The notes beneath the pieces are model-generated. The model was given only the letters and a program-made list of their open reading frames with translations. It was not told where the DNA came from and ran no database searches. Below, piece after piece: positions 1 through 7,257 of a stretch of 13,976 nt of DNA. Position numbers and translations under genes: made by a program. Source of the DNA: Verrucomicrobiales bacterium (GTDB lineage: Bacteria; Verrucomicrobiota; Verrucomicrobiia; Limisphaerales; UBA1096); the NCBI GenBank assembly GCA_028817635.1, contig JAPPPH010000091.1, positions 1 to 13,976 on the forward strand. The letters run 5' to 3'. Each line of letters begins with the position of its first letter. Position 1 is the stretch's first letter.

Positions 1-965
1 AGGCGAGCCGACTCGGTATGCCCCTCATGACGCCATGGACGTGGGCCATCGCGCACCGGCGTTTCAATCAGGGGGTACTGATTCGCTTCGGCCAATCCAA
101 GGCGGTCGGCTGGGGAACACTCGTCCGGCTCATCGCCGATGTTACCGTCCTGTTCACCTGCTACATGTTGGCGCAATCGTTCGAGTCTCCAAAACTTGGT
201 ATCATCGCAGCCACGGCGGCCGTGTCGGCCGGGGTCGTGGCCGAGGCGGCCTACGCCGCTTGGCGGGTACGCCCGATCGTTCGCGACGTGTTGCCAGAGG
301 CCAAGTCCAGCGAACCGCCACTCGAACGAAAACAGTTCCTCTCCTTTTATGTCCCTATGGCACTCATCCCGATGATGGGGCTGACCGCGCAGCCGGTGTT
401 GACCGCTGGGATCAGCCGCATGCCCTCGCCAACCGAGTCGCTCGCCATCCTTCCGGCCGTGAACGGGTTCACGTTTTTGTTTCGCTCCGTCAGTCTCGCG
501 TTCCTCGAGGTGGTGGTTGCGTTGGTGGAACGCCCCGGCGGTTACCCTGCCCTTCGCCGCTTTGCATGTCAGGCTGCTGCGTGTGTGTTTGTCGTGCAAT
601 TGCTGATCGTGTGTACCCCGTTGGCTGGCATTTGGTTTGGTGCTGTTGGCGGGTTGGACGATGCGCTTGGCCAACTGGCGGTCACTTCCGTCTGGGCGGC
701 GATTACGATGGCCGCCACCGGGTTTGGCAGCAGCTTTTGCCAGGGGCTGCTCGTGCACGCGCACCAGACACGCAGTGTCACCGAGTCGGTTGCGCTTTTC
801 CTACTGGTGATCGTCGTGGGGCTGACCGTTGGCGCGCACGGCGACTGGTTCGCCGGAGCCATCTTCGCCTTCATGACGTATGCGCTTGGCCAAGTGGCCC
901 AATTTAGCTGGCTCTTCATCCGCAGCCGAGGCACGCGCCGTGCGCTTGGCCAAGCGGGCCACTGA
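1..965 (+). CDS. Polytopic membrane protein, MOP/MATE-like (ANKH-like), 5' end outside window
   Basis: The reading frame is open from base 3, with no stop before the first ATG at 18, so the gene probably begins upstream; 315 residues follow that ATG. The protein is mostly hydrophobic, with about eight to nine membrane segments separated by short Arg-rich loops. By eye two stretches resemble the progressive-ankylosis protein ANKH of the MOP/MATE superfamily: the block around GVLIRFGQSKAVGW, and the block LSFYVPMALI followed by an SR...TESLAIL motif. MATE-type proteins usually have about 12 helices and 430-450 residues, which also suggests that the N-terminal third is missing. A role in lipid-linked or small-solute export is inference. 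The last 30 codons hold two palindrome copies, each read as Leu-Gly-Gln. The gene ends with TGA and converges on the glycosyltransferase gene with an 11-bp gap. A plain hypothetical membrane protein remains possible. Confidence 0.6.
   Translation, partial: ASRLGMPLMTPWTWAIAHRRFNQGVLIRFGQSKAVGWGTLVRLIADVTVLFTCYMLAQSFESPKLGIIAATAAVSAGVVAEAAYAAWRVRPIVRDVLPEAKSSEPPLERKQFLSFYVPMALIPMMGLTAQPVLTAGISRMPSPTESLAILPAVNGFTFLFRSVSLAFLEVVVALVERPGGYPALRRFACQAAACVFVVQLLIVCTPLAGIWFGAVGGLDDALGQLAVTSVWAAITMAATGFGSSFCQGLLVHAHQTRSVTESVALFLLVIVVGLTVGAHGDWFAGAIFAFMTYALGQVAQFSWLFIRSRGTRRALGQAGH
885..954. repeat. Two copies of palindrome CTTGGCCAAG (885-894, 945-954)
   Basis: Two exact copies, 60 bp apart, in the last codons of the membrane protein gene, both read Leu-Gly-Gln (YALGQVA and RALGQAG). 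The second has the full 12-bp form GCTTGGCCAAGC. A one-mismatch relative, CTTGGCCAAC at 666-675, is read in the same frame (ALGQL). Confidence 0.9.
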
Positions 966-976
966 GTAGTGTAGTG

Positions 977-1702
977 TCAACGCACCGGGTTGTCGTACCA
1001 GTACTCGCAGTTGGCGCGATTTTTCAGCGCTCCCCCGGCGGTGAAGATGGCCTCAACACCGTGTGCCAAGTTGCCGGCCGTAAAGAGCGCCCTCACCTTC
1101 CGGCCGGAACTCATCACCGGCGTGTGCAGCATCACCATCCGCTTGGCCAAGCGCTTGGCCAAGCGATTCAATCGCACGCAATACTCCACCTCCTCGGCGG
1201 CAAATAACTCGGTGTCAAAACCGTCCAACTCCCGAAAGGCATCGGCGCAACAAAACAGAAAGGATCCGGCTGCCCAGCCCATGAGCTTGGCCAAGGCGTT
1301 CCATCCGTGAACCGTCTGACGGGCGAGCCACGGACCGCTGTCGAACTTCACCGGAGTCCCCCCGCCAATGCAGTCGCCGGACGCGATCGCCCGCATCATC
1401 TCACGAAACAGCTCCGGCGACACCTGTGTGTCCGCATCAACAAAAACGAGCCAGTCGCCCTTGGCTGCTCGGCCGGCGGCATTTCGCGAGGCAGAGATTT
1501 GGTTGAATGACTCAAAGACCACTCGCGCCCCGTGCGCCTTGGCCACCCCGGCGGTGTCATCCGTCGAGTTGTTATCACACACCACAATCTCGCTCCCCCA
1601 CCCGGCCGCACCCAACACTCGTGAGGCGTGCTTGGCCGCCGCGATGGTTTCCGGCAGGTACTTGGCCTCGTTGAAGGCGGGTATGGCGATGGAGACGAGC
1701 AC
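977..1702 (-). CDS. Family 2 glycosyltransferase
   Basis: A 241-residue GT-A fold glycosyltransferase, expected to move a sugar from a nucleotide-sugar donor onto a lipid or polysaccharide acceptor at the cytoplasmic face. Visible motifs are IPAFNE at residues 7-12, DNNSTDDT at 43-50 (donor binding), the metal-binding DAD at 89-91, a small-residue hydrophobic patch at 142-155, and GFDTELFAAEEVE from 161 (acceptor/catalytic acid region). There is no C-terminal membrane helix. The start is GTG: MLVSIAIPAFNE is exactly how the family begins, and the upstream thioesterase stop is only 12 bp away. That 12-bp spacer is almost entirely the palindrome, whose last G is the G of GTG. A tandem palindrome gives LAKRLAKR at residues 181-188, and a further copy gives LAK at 137-139. 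The gene is probably cotranscribed with the thioesterase. Family assignment is secure; the substrate is unknown. Confidence 0.92.
   Translation of the reverse strand: MLVSIAIPAFNEAKYLPETIAAAKHASRVLGAAGWGSEIVVCDNNSTDDTAGVAKAHGARVVFESFNQISASRNAAGRAAKGDWLVFVDADTQVSPELFREMMRAIASGDCIGGGTPVKFDSGPWLARQTVHGWNALAKLMGWAAGSFLFCCADAFRELDGFDTELFAAEEVEYCVRLNRLAKRLAKRMVMLHTPVMSSGRKVRALFTAGNLAHGVEAIFTAGGALKNRANCEYWYDNPVR
1142..1163. repeat. Tandem pair of the palindrome
   Basis: Two complete 12-bp GCTTGGCCAAGC units abut without spacer (1141-1164). On the minus strand they give R-L-A-K-R-L-A-K-R in the glycosyltransferase, in the acceptor-side helix just after the conserved AEEVE block, where the family tolerates variation. 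Confidence 0.92.
1286..1295. repeat. Palindrome copy inside the glycosyltransferase gene
   Basis: Exact CTTGGCCAAG, read Leu-Ala-Lys in NALAKLMGW (residues 135-143). Confidence 0.88.
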
Positions 1703-1711
1703 TTGGCCAAG
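1702..1711. repeat. Palindrome copy forming the thioesterase-glycosyltransferase junction
   Basis: This copy fills the 12-bp gap between the thioesterase TAA (1715-1717) and the GTG start (1700-1702); its last base is the first base of GTG. The only Shine-Dalgarno-like GGAG lies 15 bases before GTG, with the palindrome in between. Confidence 0.9.
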
Positions 1712-1714
1712 CGG

Positions 1715-2131
1715 TTACTCCGAGTCGAGGTAGGGCTGCAACCGCTCTTTGAGTGCCGGAGGCAGTCGGGTCGCCCGACCACTCGCTTCAACACAGCCGT
1801 GCAGCGTTTCCCCCTCGAGGATGCGAACGCCCTCTCCCTTGGTGATTCGATAACCAAAACCAAGCCGCGCGCCCCGGATGGCCGTCAACCGGCACTCGAT
1901 CCGCAACTCGTCATCGTACTCGGCAAAGGCAAAATATTTGAGGTGAACCTCTGACACCGGGAAGATGACGCCCTCCTCCTGATACTCGAGGAACGATTTG
2001 CCGAGGTATCGGAAAAACTCCCCCCGGGCCGCCTCCAGCAGGTCTGGGTAGCGGCCGTAGTAGACATGATTTCCCACCGTGCAGTCGGCGTAGGTGACCC
2101 GGTGTTCATGGGTAAATATCTCCGCAGGCAT
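1715..2131 (-). CDS. Acyl-CoA thioesterase, YbgC/4-hydroxybenzoyl-CoA thioesterase family (hotdog fold)
   Basis: A 138-residue single-domain hotdog protein, the usual length for this family, which hydrolyses acyl-CoA thioesters in the cytoplasm. The N-terminal block TYADCTVGNHVYYGRYPDLL at residues 13-32 matches the signature in which an Asp (here D16) precedes a Gly and an aromatic-rich helix leading into EAARGEFF. The hydrophobic strand pattern in the second half fits the hotdog sheet. It starts with ATG and has no clear Shine-Dalgarno sequence; it is the first gene of a minus-strand pair with the glycosyltransferase. It is divergent from the cupredoxin gene across 86 bp in which I see no convincing promoter. 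Its C-terminus (QPYLDSE) carries the only purine-rich GGAG upstream of the next gene. The exact acyl substrate cannot be told. Confidence 0.88.
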   Translation of the reverse strand: MPAEIFTHEHRVTYADCTVGNHVYYGRYPDLLEAARGEFFRYLGKSFLEYQEEGVIFPVSEVHLKYFAFAEYDDELRIECRLTAIRGARLGFGYRITKGEGVRILEGETLHGCVEASGRATRLPPALKERLQPYLDSE

Positions 2132-2217
2132 GCCGCAGGGTAGCGGCGCATCGGCACCGGTTCAATCGCCGCGATTTCTGCTGGCGTTTTTCGGCTGACC
2201 CGCTAGGTTTCGCGGCC

Positions 2218-5121
2218 ATGTCTTTCCTGCATAAACAATCGGGTAGGCGTCTGGCCAAGTTCATTGGGCTTGCCGGACTTTTCGTGATGGCCGCCGGAGG
2301 CGCGGTCGCGGATCAGCCCAAGTGGATTTGGAGCTCCAAGAACGCCAAGGACGGCGAGACGGTGTTCTTCCGAAAAGCCATCAAGCTGAACAAGGAAACC
2401 AAGTCGGCCAAGCTGACGATGTCCTGCGACAACGGCTTTGAGGCGTACATCAACGGCAAGAAGGTGCTCGTCGGTAGCGAATGGACCGTGGCCCAAACGG
2501 TGGACGTCAAAAAACACCTCAAGCCCGGCAGAAACGTGATCGCCGTTCGAGCATGGAACGACGGCAGTGTCGCAGGGCTGGTGGGGCAACTCGATGTCGC
2601 CAGTGTCACGTCACGGCACAAGCTCTATTCCACTGATAAATCCTGGGTCTTTAGCAGCAAAAACACAAAAGGCTGGGAAAGTCTGGGCTTCGACGCAAAA
2701 GGTTGGAACACCCCGGAGGTAACCGGAAAACTCGGTGATGCACCGTGGGGCAACGTGTTTGCTCTGGCACAAAAGGGCGGAACCGATGCCAAGAAAAGTA
2801 ATCCGGCCGACCTCAAGCTGGCCAAGGGCTTCAAATCCGAGTTGCTCTACACCGTGCCGAAGGGTTCGCAGGGATCGTGGGTCGCCGTCTGCGTGGACGA
2901 CAAGGGCCGCATCATCGCCAGCGACCAGGGCGACAAGGGCCTTTACCGGATCGACCCGCGCGGCGACGAGATCAAGGTCGAGAAACTCAACATCAACATC
3001 TCCAGTGCACAGGGCCTGCTTTACGCGCACGGTGCGTTGTGGGTGAACATCAACGGCCGCAACGCCGGTGTGCATCGCCTCACCGACACCAATGGCGACG
3101 ACCAGTTTGACAAGGACGAATATCTCAAGCCGATGCAGGGTGGCGGCGAACACGGCCCACACGCCCTCGTGCTCAGCCCGGATAAACAGCACATTTATGT
3201 GATGGGCGGCAACATGACCAAGCTGCCGAAGATGGACGGCTCTCTTGTGCCGACGAACTGGGATGAAGATCTCCTTCTCAAGCGCCTGCCAGATGCCCGG
3301 GGTCATGCCGCGAACATCCGTGCGCCTGGAGGCTGGATCGGCCGCTTCGACAAGGACGGCAAAAACTGGGAGACCGTAGCGATGGGCTTCCGAAATAGTT
3401 ACGACATGGCCTTTAACATCGACGGCGAACTGTTCGCCTACGATTCCGATATGGAGTGGGACGCCGGCACACCTTGGTATCGTCCCACCCGGCTTTACCA
3501 CATCGCCAGTGGCGCAGACTTCGGCTGGCGCACCGGCACTGGCAAATGGCCGCAATGGTACCCGGACGCGCTGCCGCCGCTCTACGATATTGGCCCCGGT
3601 TCACCCGTGGGCGTGATCTCCGGCCTCGGAGCCAAGTTTCCGGCCAAGTACCAGAAGGCCATCTACTGCCTCGATTGGACCTACGGCACCATGTCCGCGA
3701 TGTTTCTCACCCCGTCCGGCGCCTCCTACACCGCCGAGCGCGAAGAATTTGTGGCCAGCTCGCAGATGCGCATGACCGACGCCGTGATCAACCCGTACGA
3801 CGGCGCGATGTATTTCACCGTGGGCGGACGCGGCGGCCAAAGCGCCCTGCACCGCGTAACCTACGTCGGCGATGAAAGCACCGCCCCGGCCAAGGCCGGA
3901 AGCGATCACGCGGCGGACCGCAAACTCCGCCGCAGCCTCGAGGCGTTGCACAAGCCAAACACCGCCGGTGCCGTGGATAAGGCCTGGAAGTATCTTGGCC
4001 ACAAGGATCGCCACATTCGCTGGGCGGCCCGCATCGCCATCGAGCATCAACCCGCCGCCGGATGGCAGGCCAAGGCCTTGGCCGAAAAGGATCCCCAAGC
4101 GGCACTGACCGCGCTCTGCGCCCTCGCCCGTCAAGGCGACGCCAGCCTGCAGGGCAAACTGGTTGCCGCACTCAACAGCCTAAACTGGGCCACGTTGACC
4201 CCGGCGCAACAGGCCGAATTGCTTCGCGTTTACCAACTCGCATTCATTCGCATGGGCAAACCCTCGGAGGCCGTCGCGGCCTCGGTTGAGAAGATCCTCG
4301 ACCCGGTTTACCCCGCCCCGATGGCCTCGCTCAACCGGGAGTTGTGCACGCTGCTCGTTTACCTCGAGTCACCCAACGCCGCCGTCAAGACGTTGGCGTT
4401 GATGTCCCAGAGCACCGACCAGACCAAGCACAACTGGAGCAACGATCTGCTTAACCGAAATGCCGGCTATGCCCGTGCGTTTGCCGCCACCGCAGCCTCC
4501 TCACCGCAGCGCGATCAGATTCACTACGCCAAGGAACTGCGCAACCTAAAGAACCACTGGACCGACAAGCAACGGCTTGAATACTTCCGCTGGTATCGCA
4601 AGGCCGAAAGTTTCAAAGGCGGCAACAGCTTCGCCGGCTTCCTCAACAACTTCCGCAAGGAAGCTCTTGCCAACGTGCCAAAGGAATTGCTGCCGGAGAT
4701 CGAGAAAATTCAGAAAGCCCCGGTCAACGACGGCCCGCCGTTCAAGATCGACGCCAAGCTTTCGCTCGGCGTGACTCCTCCGATGAAGTTCGACAAGTCC
4801 GAACTCAAGGTCAAGGCCGGCGCCGGCGTGGAACTCGCCTTCACCAACAACGACCCCATGCCGATGATGCACAACCTGCTCATTATCGAGCCGGGTTCAC
4901 GCGTGGACATCGTCACCAAGGCCGCCACCATGGGTGCAGCCGGGATGATCAACAGCTTCGTGCCGGAGAGCGACAAGGTCCTCGCCGCCACACCGCTCGT
5001 GCTGACCGGCAACACCTACAAGCTCTACTTCAAGGCCCCAACCAAGCCGGGCAAGTACGAGTACGTCTGCACCTACCCCGGCCACGGCTTCTCCATGTGG
5101 GGCACGCTGGTGGTGGAATAA
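2218..5121 (+). CDS. Exported beta-propeller/HEAT protein with C-terminal type 1 copper (azurin-like) domain
   Basis: A 967-residue secreted multidomain protein. Residues 1-32 are a signal peptide (probable cleavage AVA|D). Residues 34-160 form a beta-sandwich of the alpha-L-rhamnosidase N-terminal/carbohydrate-binding type (PKWIWSS, FFRKAI, AYINGKKV, NVIAVRAWN). From about 198 to 545 runs a glucose/sorbosone-dehydrogenase-like beta-propeller (GSWVAVCVDDKGRI, GFRNSYDMAF, HIASGADFGW). About 560-800 is alpha-helical HEAT-like. About 848-967 is a cupredoxin with the complete type 1 copper ligand set H885, C951, H956 and M960. The predicted role is periplasmic or surface oxidation or binding of a carbohydrate with electron transfer through copper; the substrate is unknown. 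It stands alone on the plus strand with a strong terminator 28 bp downstream. Unlike most neighbours it contains no exact CTTGGCCAAG copy. Domain calls are confident, physiological role less so. Confidence 0.9.
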   Translation: MSFLHKQSGRRLAKFIGLAGLFVMAAGGAVADQPKWIWSSKNAKDGETVFFRKAIKLNKETKSAKLTMSCDNGFEAYINGKKVLVGSEWTVAQTVDVKKHLKPGRNVIAVRAWNDGSVAGLVGQLDVASVTSRHKLYSTDKSWVFSSKNTKGWESLGFDAKGWNTPEVTGKLGDAPWGNVFALAQKGGTDAKKSNPADLKLAKGFKSELLYTVPKGSQGSWVAVCVDDKGRIIASDQGDKGLYRIDPRGDEIKVEKLNINISSAQGLLYAHGALWVNINGRNAGVHRLTDTNGDDQFDKDEYLKPMQGGGEHGPHALVLSPDKQHIYVMGGNMTKLPKMDGSLVPTNWDEDLLLKRLPDARGHAANIRAPGGWIGRFDKDGKNWETVAMGFRNSYDMAFNIDGELFAYDSDMEWDAGTPWYRPTRLYHIASGADFGWRTGTGKWPQWYPDALPPLYDIGPGSPVGVISGLGAKFPAKYQKAIYCLDWTYGTMSAMFLTPSGASYTAEREEFVASSQMRMTDAVINPYDGAMYFTVGGRGGQSALHRVTYVGDESTAPAKAGSDHAADRKLRRSLEALHKPNTAGAVDKAWKYLGHKDRHIRWAARIAIEHQPAAGWQAKALAEKDPQAALTALCALARQGDASLQGKLVAALNSLNWATLTPAQQAELLRVYQLAFIRMGKPSEAVAASVEKILDPVYPAPMASLNRELCTLLVYLESPNAAVKTLALMSQSTDQTKHNWSNDLLNRNAGYARAFAATAASSPQRDQIHYAKELRNLKNHWTDKQRLEYFRWYRKAESFKGGNSFAGFLNNFRKEALANVPKELLPEIEKIQKAPVNDGPPFKIDAKLSLGVTPPMKFDKSELKVKAGAGVELAFTNNDPMPMMHNLLIIEPGSRVDIVTKAATMGAAGMINSFVPESDKVLAATPLVLTGNTYKLYFKAPTKPGKYEYVCTYPGHGFSMWGTLVVE

Positions 5122-5148
5122 ACCAACAGAGACCAACCCGTTTTTCAC

Positions 5149-5179
5149 AAAAGCGCCGGCAAACACCGGCGCTTTTTTT
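5149..5179 (+). terminator. Rho-independent terminator of the cupredoxin gene
   Basis: Perfect 11-bp stem AAAAGCGCCGG (5149-5159) and CCGGCGCTTTT (5166-5176), a 6-base loop CAAACA, and a run of seven T at 5173-5179. It lies 28 bp after the TAA at 5119-5121. The left arm begins with four A, so on the minus strand it also ends in a short T run and could act as a second-choice terminator for the converging gene ending at 5284. Confidence 0.9.
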
Positions 5180-5190
5180 GTTCGATAAAT

Positions 5191-5275
5191 GTAGGGACGG
5201 CCGTCCCCAGCCGTCCAAAAAATCAAGGCGCGCTGAGACAGCACGCCCTGCCTTTCCGCGGACAGGAATGTCCCC
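5191..5275. repeat. Intergenic spacer rich in short inverted repeats
   Basis: Between the terminator and the stop of the converging gene lie a perfect 14-bp palindrome GGGACGGCCGTCCC (5194-5207), a further CCGTCC at 5211-5216, and an inverted repeat GGACA-GGAA-TGTCC (5260-5273). The pattern of repeated GGGAC/GTCCC words is non-coding in style and resembles a dispersed intergenic repeat unit. Only one copy is present in this window, so dispersal is inference. It may fold into the 3' end of the 5284-7161 transcript. Confidence 0.45.
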
Positions 5276-5283
5276 ACTCCTTT

Positions 5284-7161
5284 TTATTCCCCGCTGCCGA
5301 CTAGGCGGCGTGCGATGAAAGTGCGGAGCTTGGGAATTTTGCAATTCGAGATGAAATTAACGGCGGCGGTGCGGTCGGCGGCCACTGCCGGGCTGATGCC
5401 ATACCAGATCATCAGCGGCAACACCGGATCTCTGGCGAAGGTATCCTTTGCGGCGAGTGCACCGGCCAAATCCCAGCGCTTGGCCAAGGGCAGCAGGCGC
5501 AACACGGAGGCCAAGTGCAATTGAACCAGCCCAGACGGCTCCGACTTGGCCAAGCGGACGAACCGGTCAAGCGCAGCGTCTGAAACCGCTCCGGCATCCG
5601 TCAGCAACTTGATCGACCAGACGCGGACGTGCTCGTTTTCATCGTGCGACTGCTCCAGCAGCCAAGCCTCGTTCGCCGCCCCGATACTGTGCAACACCCA
5701 CATCGCACGCAGCCGATGCGCTGCCGACTTTCCGTTGCGGTACAACTCCAGCATCGCCTCGCGCGCTTGGCCAAGGTCTTCCCCCGCCAAGGCACGCTCC
5801 TGCAATAAACGGCGGGCCACCCGGGAGTGCCACTCGTTTTTATGCGTCTGCAGCTTGGCCAGTTGAAGCGAATCCAGCTCGTGCAACGGCTTGGCCAAGC
5901 GCTTGGTTTCGCCGTGCGATATTTTGAAAATCCGGCCGCTCGTCCGGTGCACGCCGTCGTTCTCGTGGCACTCGCCGATGTCCGACCAGTCGAGCACGTA
6001 CACCCCGCCGTCCGGTCCGTAGCTCAGTTCCACCCCTCGAAACCACACGTCCTTGGTTTGCATGATATCCTCGACATGTTTGCCGACGTAACCCGCACCC
6101 GCACGATGCAACGTGTCCTGATTGATTCGCCGGCCGTGCAGGTTCAACGTCATGACACGGCCGCGATATTTCTCGGGCCAATTGTCGCCATTATAAATGA
6201 TCATGCCACTGTGCGCGTGGCCGCCGCCGGCCGCATCCGTGGCCGAGGTCATGCCCTTTCGCTTCAAGTCTCCCCAGTCCTCGTTGCCGGCGTCCCAGTG
6301 ATAGTGATCCGCTGTCTGTGGCATCAGCTCGTAGAGGTGCTTTTCAAAATGATTGCCGTACATCCGCTTGTATCGCGCCCCGGGAACCCCATGCCAAAGA
6401 TGCCCGATCACGGTGTTGATGAAAAACAATTGCCCGTGCTCGTCCCAGTCGTGCCCCCACGGATTGGTCGTGCCCTCGGCAACGACATCAAACGCCTTGG
6501 AGACAGGATGATAACGGAAGATGCCACAATTCATCTTCACCCGCTCCGCAGCAGGTGTGCCCGGCTTGCCGATGTGGGACGTGGCCAAGATTCCGTGCCG
6601 CCCATACAGCCAACCGTCCGGCCCCCAGCGCAGTCCGTTGACGACATTGTGCCGCACGCGGTCGCTGTCGAACCCGTCCAGCACAACCTCCAGTTCGCTG
6701 TCCGGCACGTCGTCGCGGTTGCGATCCGGGATGAACAGGATGCTCGGAGCCGCCGCCACCCAGACACCACCGAAGCCCACCTCGATGCCGGCGATGTGCG
6801 AGCCCTTGTCCCAAAACACCTTTCGTTTATCGAGTACGCCATCGTTGTTCGTGTCCTCAAAAATCAGGATGCGATCCTTCATCCGCGTGTCGAAACGCAA
6901 CTGGGAATTGGCGTAGGTGTAGCACTCAGCCACCCACAGCCGGCCCCGACTGTCCCACGCCATCGCGATCGGCTGTTGCACCGCCGGCTCGGCCGCGCTC
7001 AATTGAACCGTGAAACCCTTTGGCACGGTGATGCCCTTGAGCGCCTCGGCAGCACTCGTGAATGGCGATGTCAATTCCTGCGTGTTGAACAACTTTTGTT
7101 CCGCAGCCGGACTCATACAGGCCGTCGCAGCCAATGCCGGGATAATAAAAAATCTACGCAT
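5284..7161 (-). CDS. Exported PVC-type membrane-bound dehydrogenase, propeller plus HEAT, no haem domain
   Basis: A 625-residue secreted protein. It has a signal peptide (about 1-20, MRRFFIIPALAATACMSPAA), then the Planctomycete/Verrucomicrobia N-terminal propeller domain from about 45 to 415: IAMAWDSRGRLWVAECYTY, KDRILIFEDTNNDG, GLRWGPDGWLYGRHG, GPDGGVYVLDW. DTNNDGVLD and DRNRDDVPD look like calcium-binding loops. Residues 420-625 are HEAT-like helices. Relatives of this type commonly continue into a CxxCH cytochrome c domain, as the gene at 10119 does; this one stops at RRLVGSGE with TAA and has no CxxCH. It could be naturally short or C-terminally truncated. Start ATG at 7161, no clear Shine-Dalgarno sequence. 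Four palindrome copies lie in the C-terminal helical half, three read as LAK and one as LGQ. It is divergent from ppnP across 96 bp. Confidence 0.88.
   Translation of the reverse strand: MRRFFIIPALAATACMSPAAEQKLFNTQELTSPFTSAAEALKGITVPKGFTVQLSAAEPAVQQPIAMAWDSRGRLWVAECYTYANSQLRFDTRMKDRILIFEDTNNDGVLDKRKVFWDKGSHIAGIEVGFGGVWVAAAPSILFIPDRNRDDVPDSELEVVLDGFDSDRVRHNVVNGLRWGPDGWLYGRHGILATSHIGKPGTPAAERVKMNCGIFRYHPVSKAFDVVAEGTTNPWGHDWDEHGQLFFINTVIGHLWHGVPGARYKRMYGNHFEKHLYELMPQTADHYHWDAGNEDWGDLKRKGMTSATDAAGGGHAHSGMIIYNGDNWPEKYRGRVMTLNLHGRRINQDTLHRAGAGYVGKHVEDIMQTKDVWFRGVELSYGPDGGVYVLDWSDIGECHENDGVHRTSGRIFKISHGETKRLAKPLHELDSLQLAKLQTHKNEWHSRVARRLLQERALAGEDLGQAREAMLELYRNGKSAAHRLRAMWVLHSIGAANEAWLLEQSHDENEHVRVWSIKLLTDAGAVSDAALDRFVRLAKSEPSGLVQLHLASVLRLLPLAKRWDLAGALAAKDTFARDPVLPLMIWYGISPAVAADRTAAVNFISNCKIPKLRTFIARRLVGSGE
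5479..5488. repeat. Palindrome copy in the 5284-7161 gene
   Basis: Exact copy, read Leu-Ala-Lys in LPLAKRWDL, near the C-terminus. Confidence 0.88.
5545..5554. repeat. Palindrome copy in the 5284-7161 gene
   Basis: Exact copy, read Leu-Ala-Lys in VRLAKSEP, 66 bp from the copy at 5479. Confidence 0.88.
5766..5775. repeat. Palindrome copy in the 5284-7161 gene, alternative frame
   Basis: Exact copy, read Leu-Gly-Gln in EDLGQAREAM, unlike the three LAK copies in the same gene. Confidence 0.88.
5890..5905. repeat. Palindrome copy with a partial second unit
   Basis: CTTGGCCAAG at 5890-5899 continues as CGCTTGG, half of a second 12-bp unit, then TTTC. It is read Leu-Ala-Lys in ETKRLAKPLH, at the junction between propeller and helical domain. 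Confidence 0.88.
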
Positions 7162-7257
7162 CGTGTGGAGGCCGGATGAAACGCCTCCCGCCCCCAGTCG
7201 TCAACCCGGAACTCAGCGCCTTGACATCCCGCCGAGAGCCACAACACTTCCCGCCTC

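Noticed and set aside
1142..1163. CRISPR or clustered regularly spaced array from the repeated palindromes
   Set aside because: Spacing between copies is irregular (12 to several thousand bp), the units are only 10-12 bp, and most lie inside conserved genes.
7221..7249. TTGACA followed by ACACTT as a promoter of ppnP
   Set aside because: The -35 word is perfect but the -10 region at 17 bp spacing is poor and would leave only 9 bases before the ATG.
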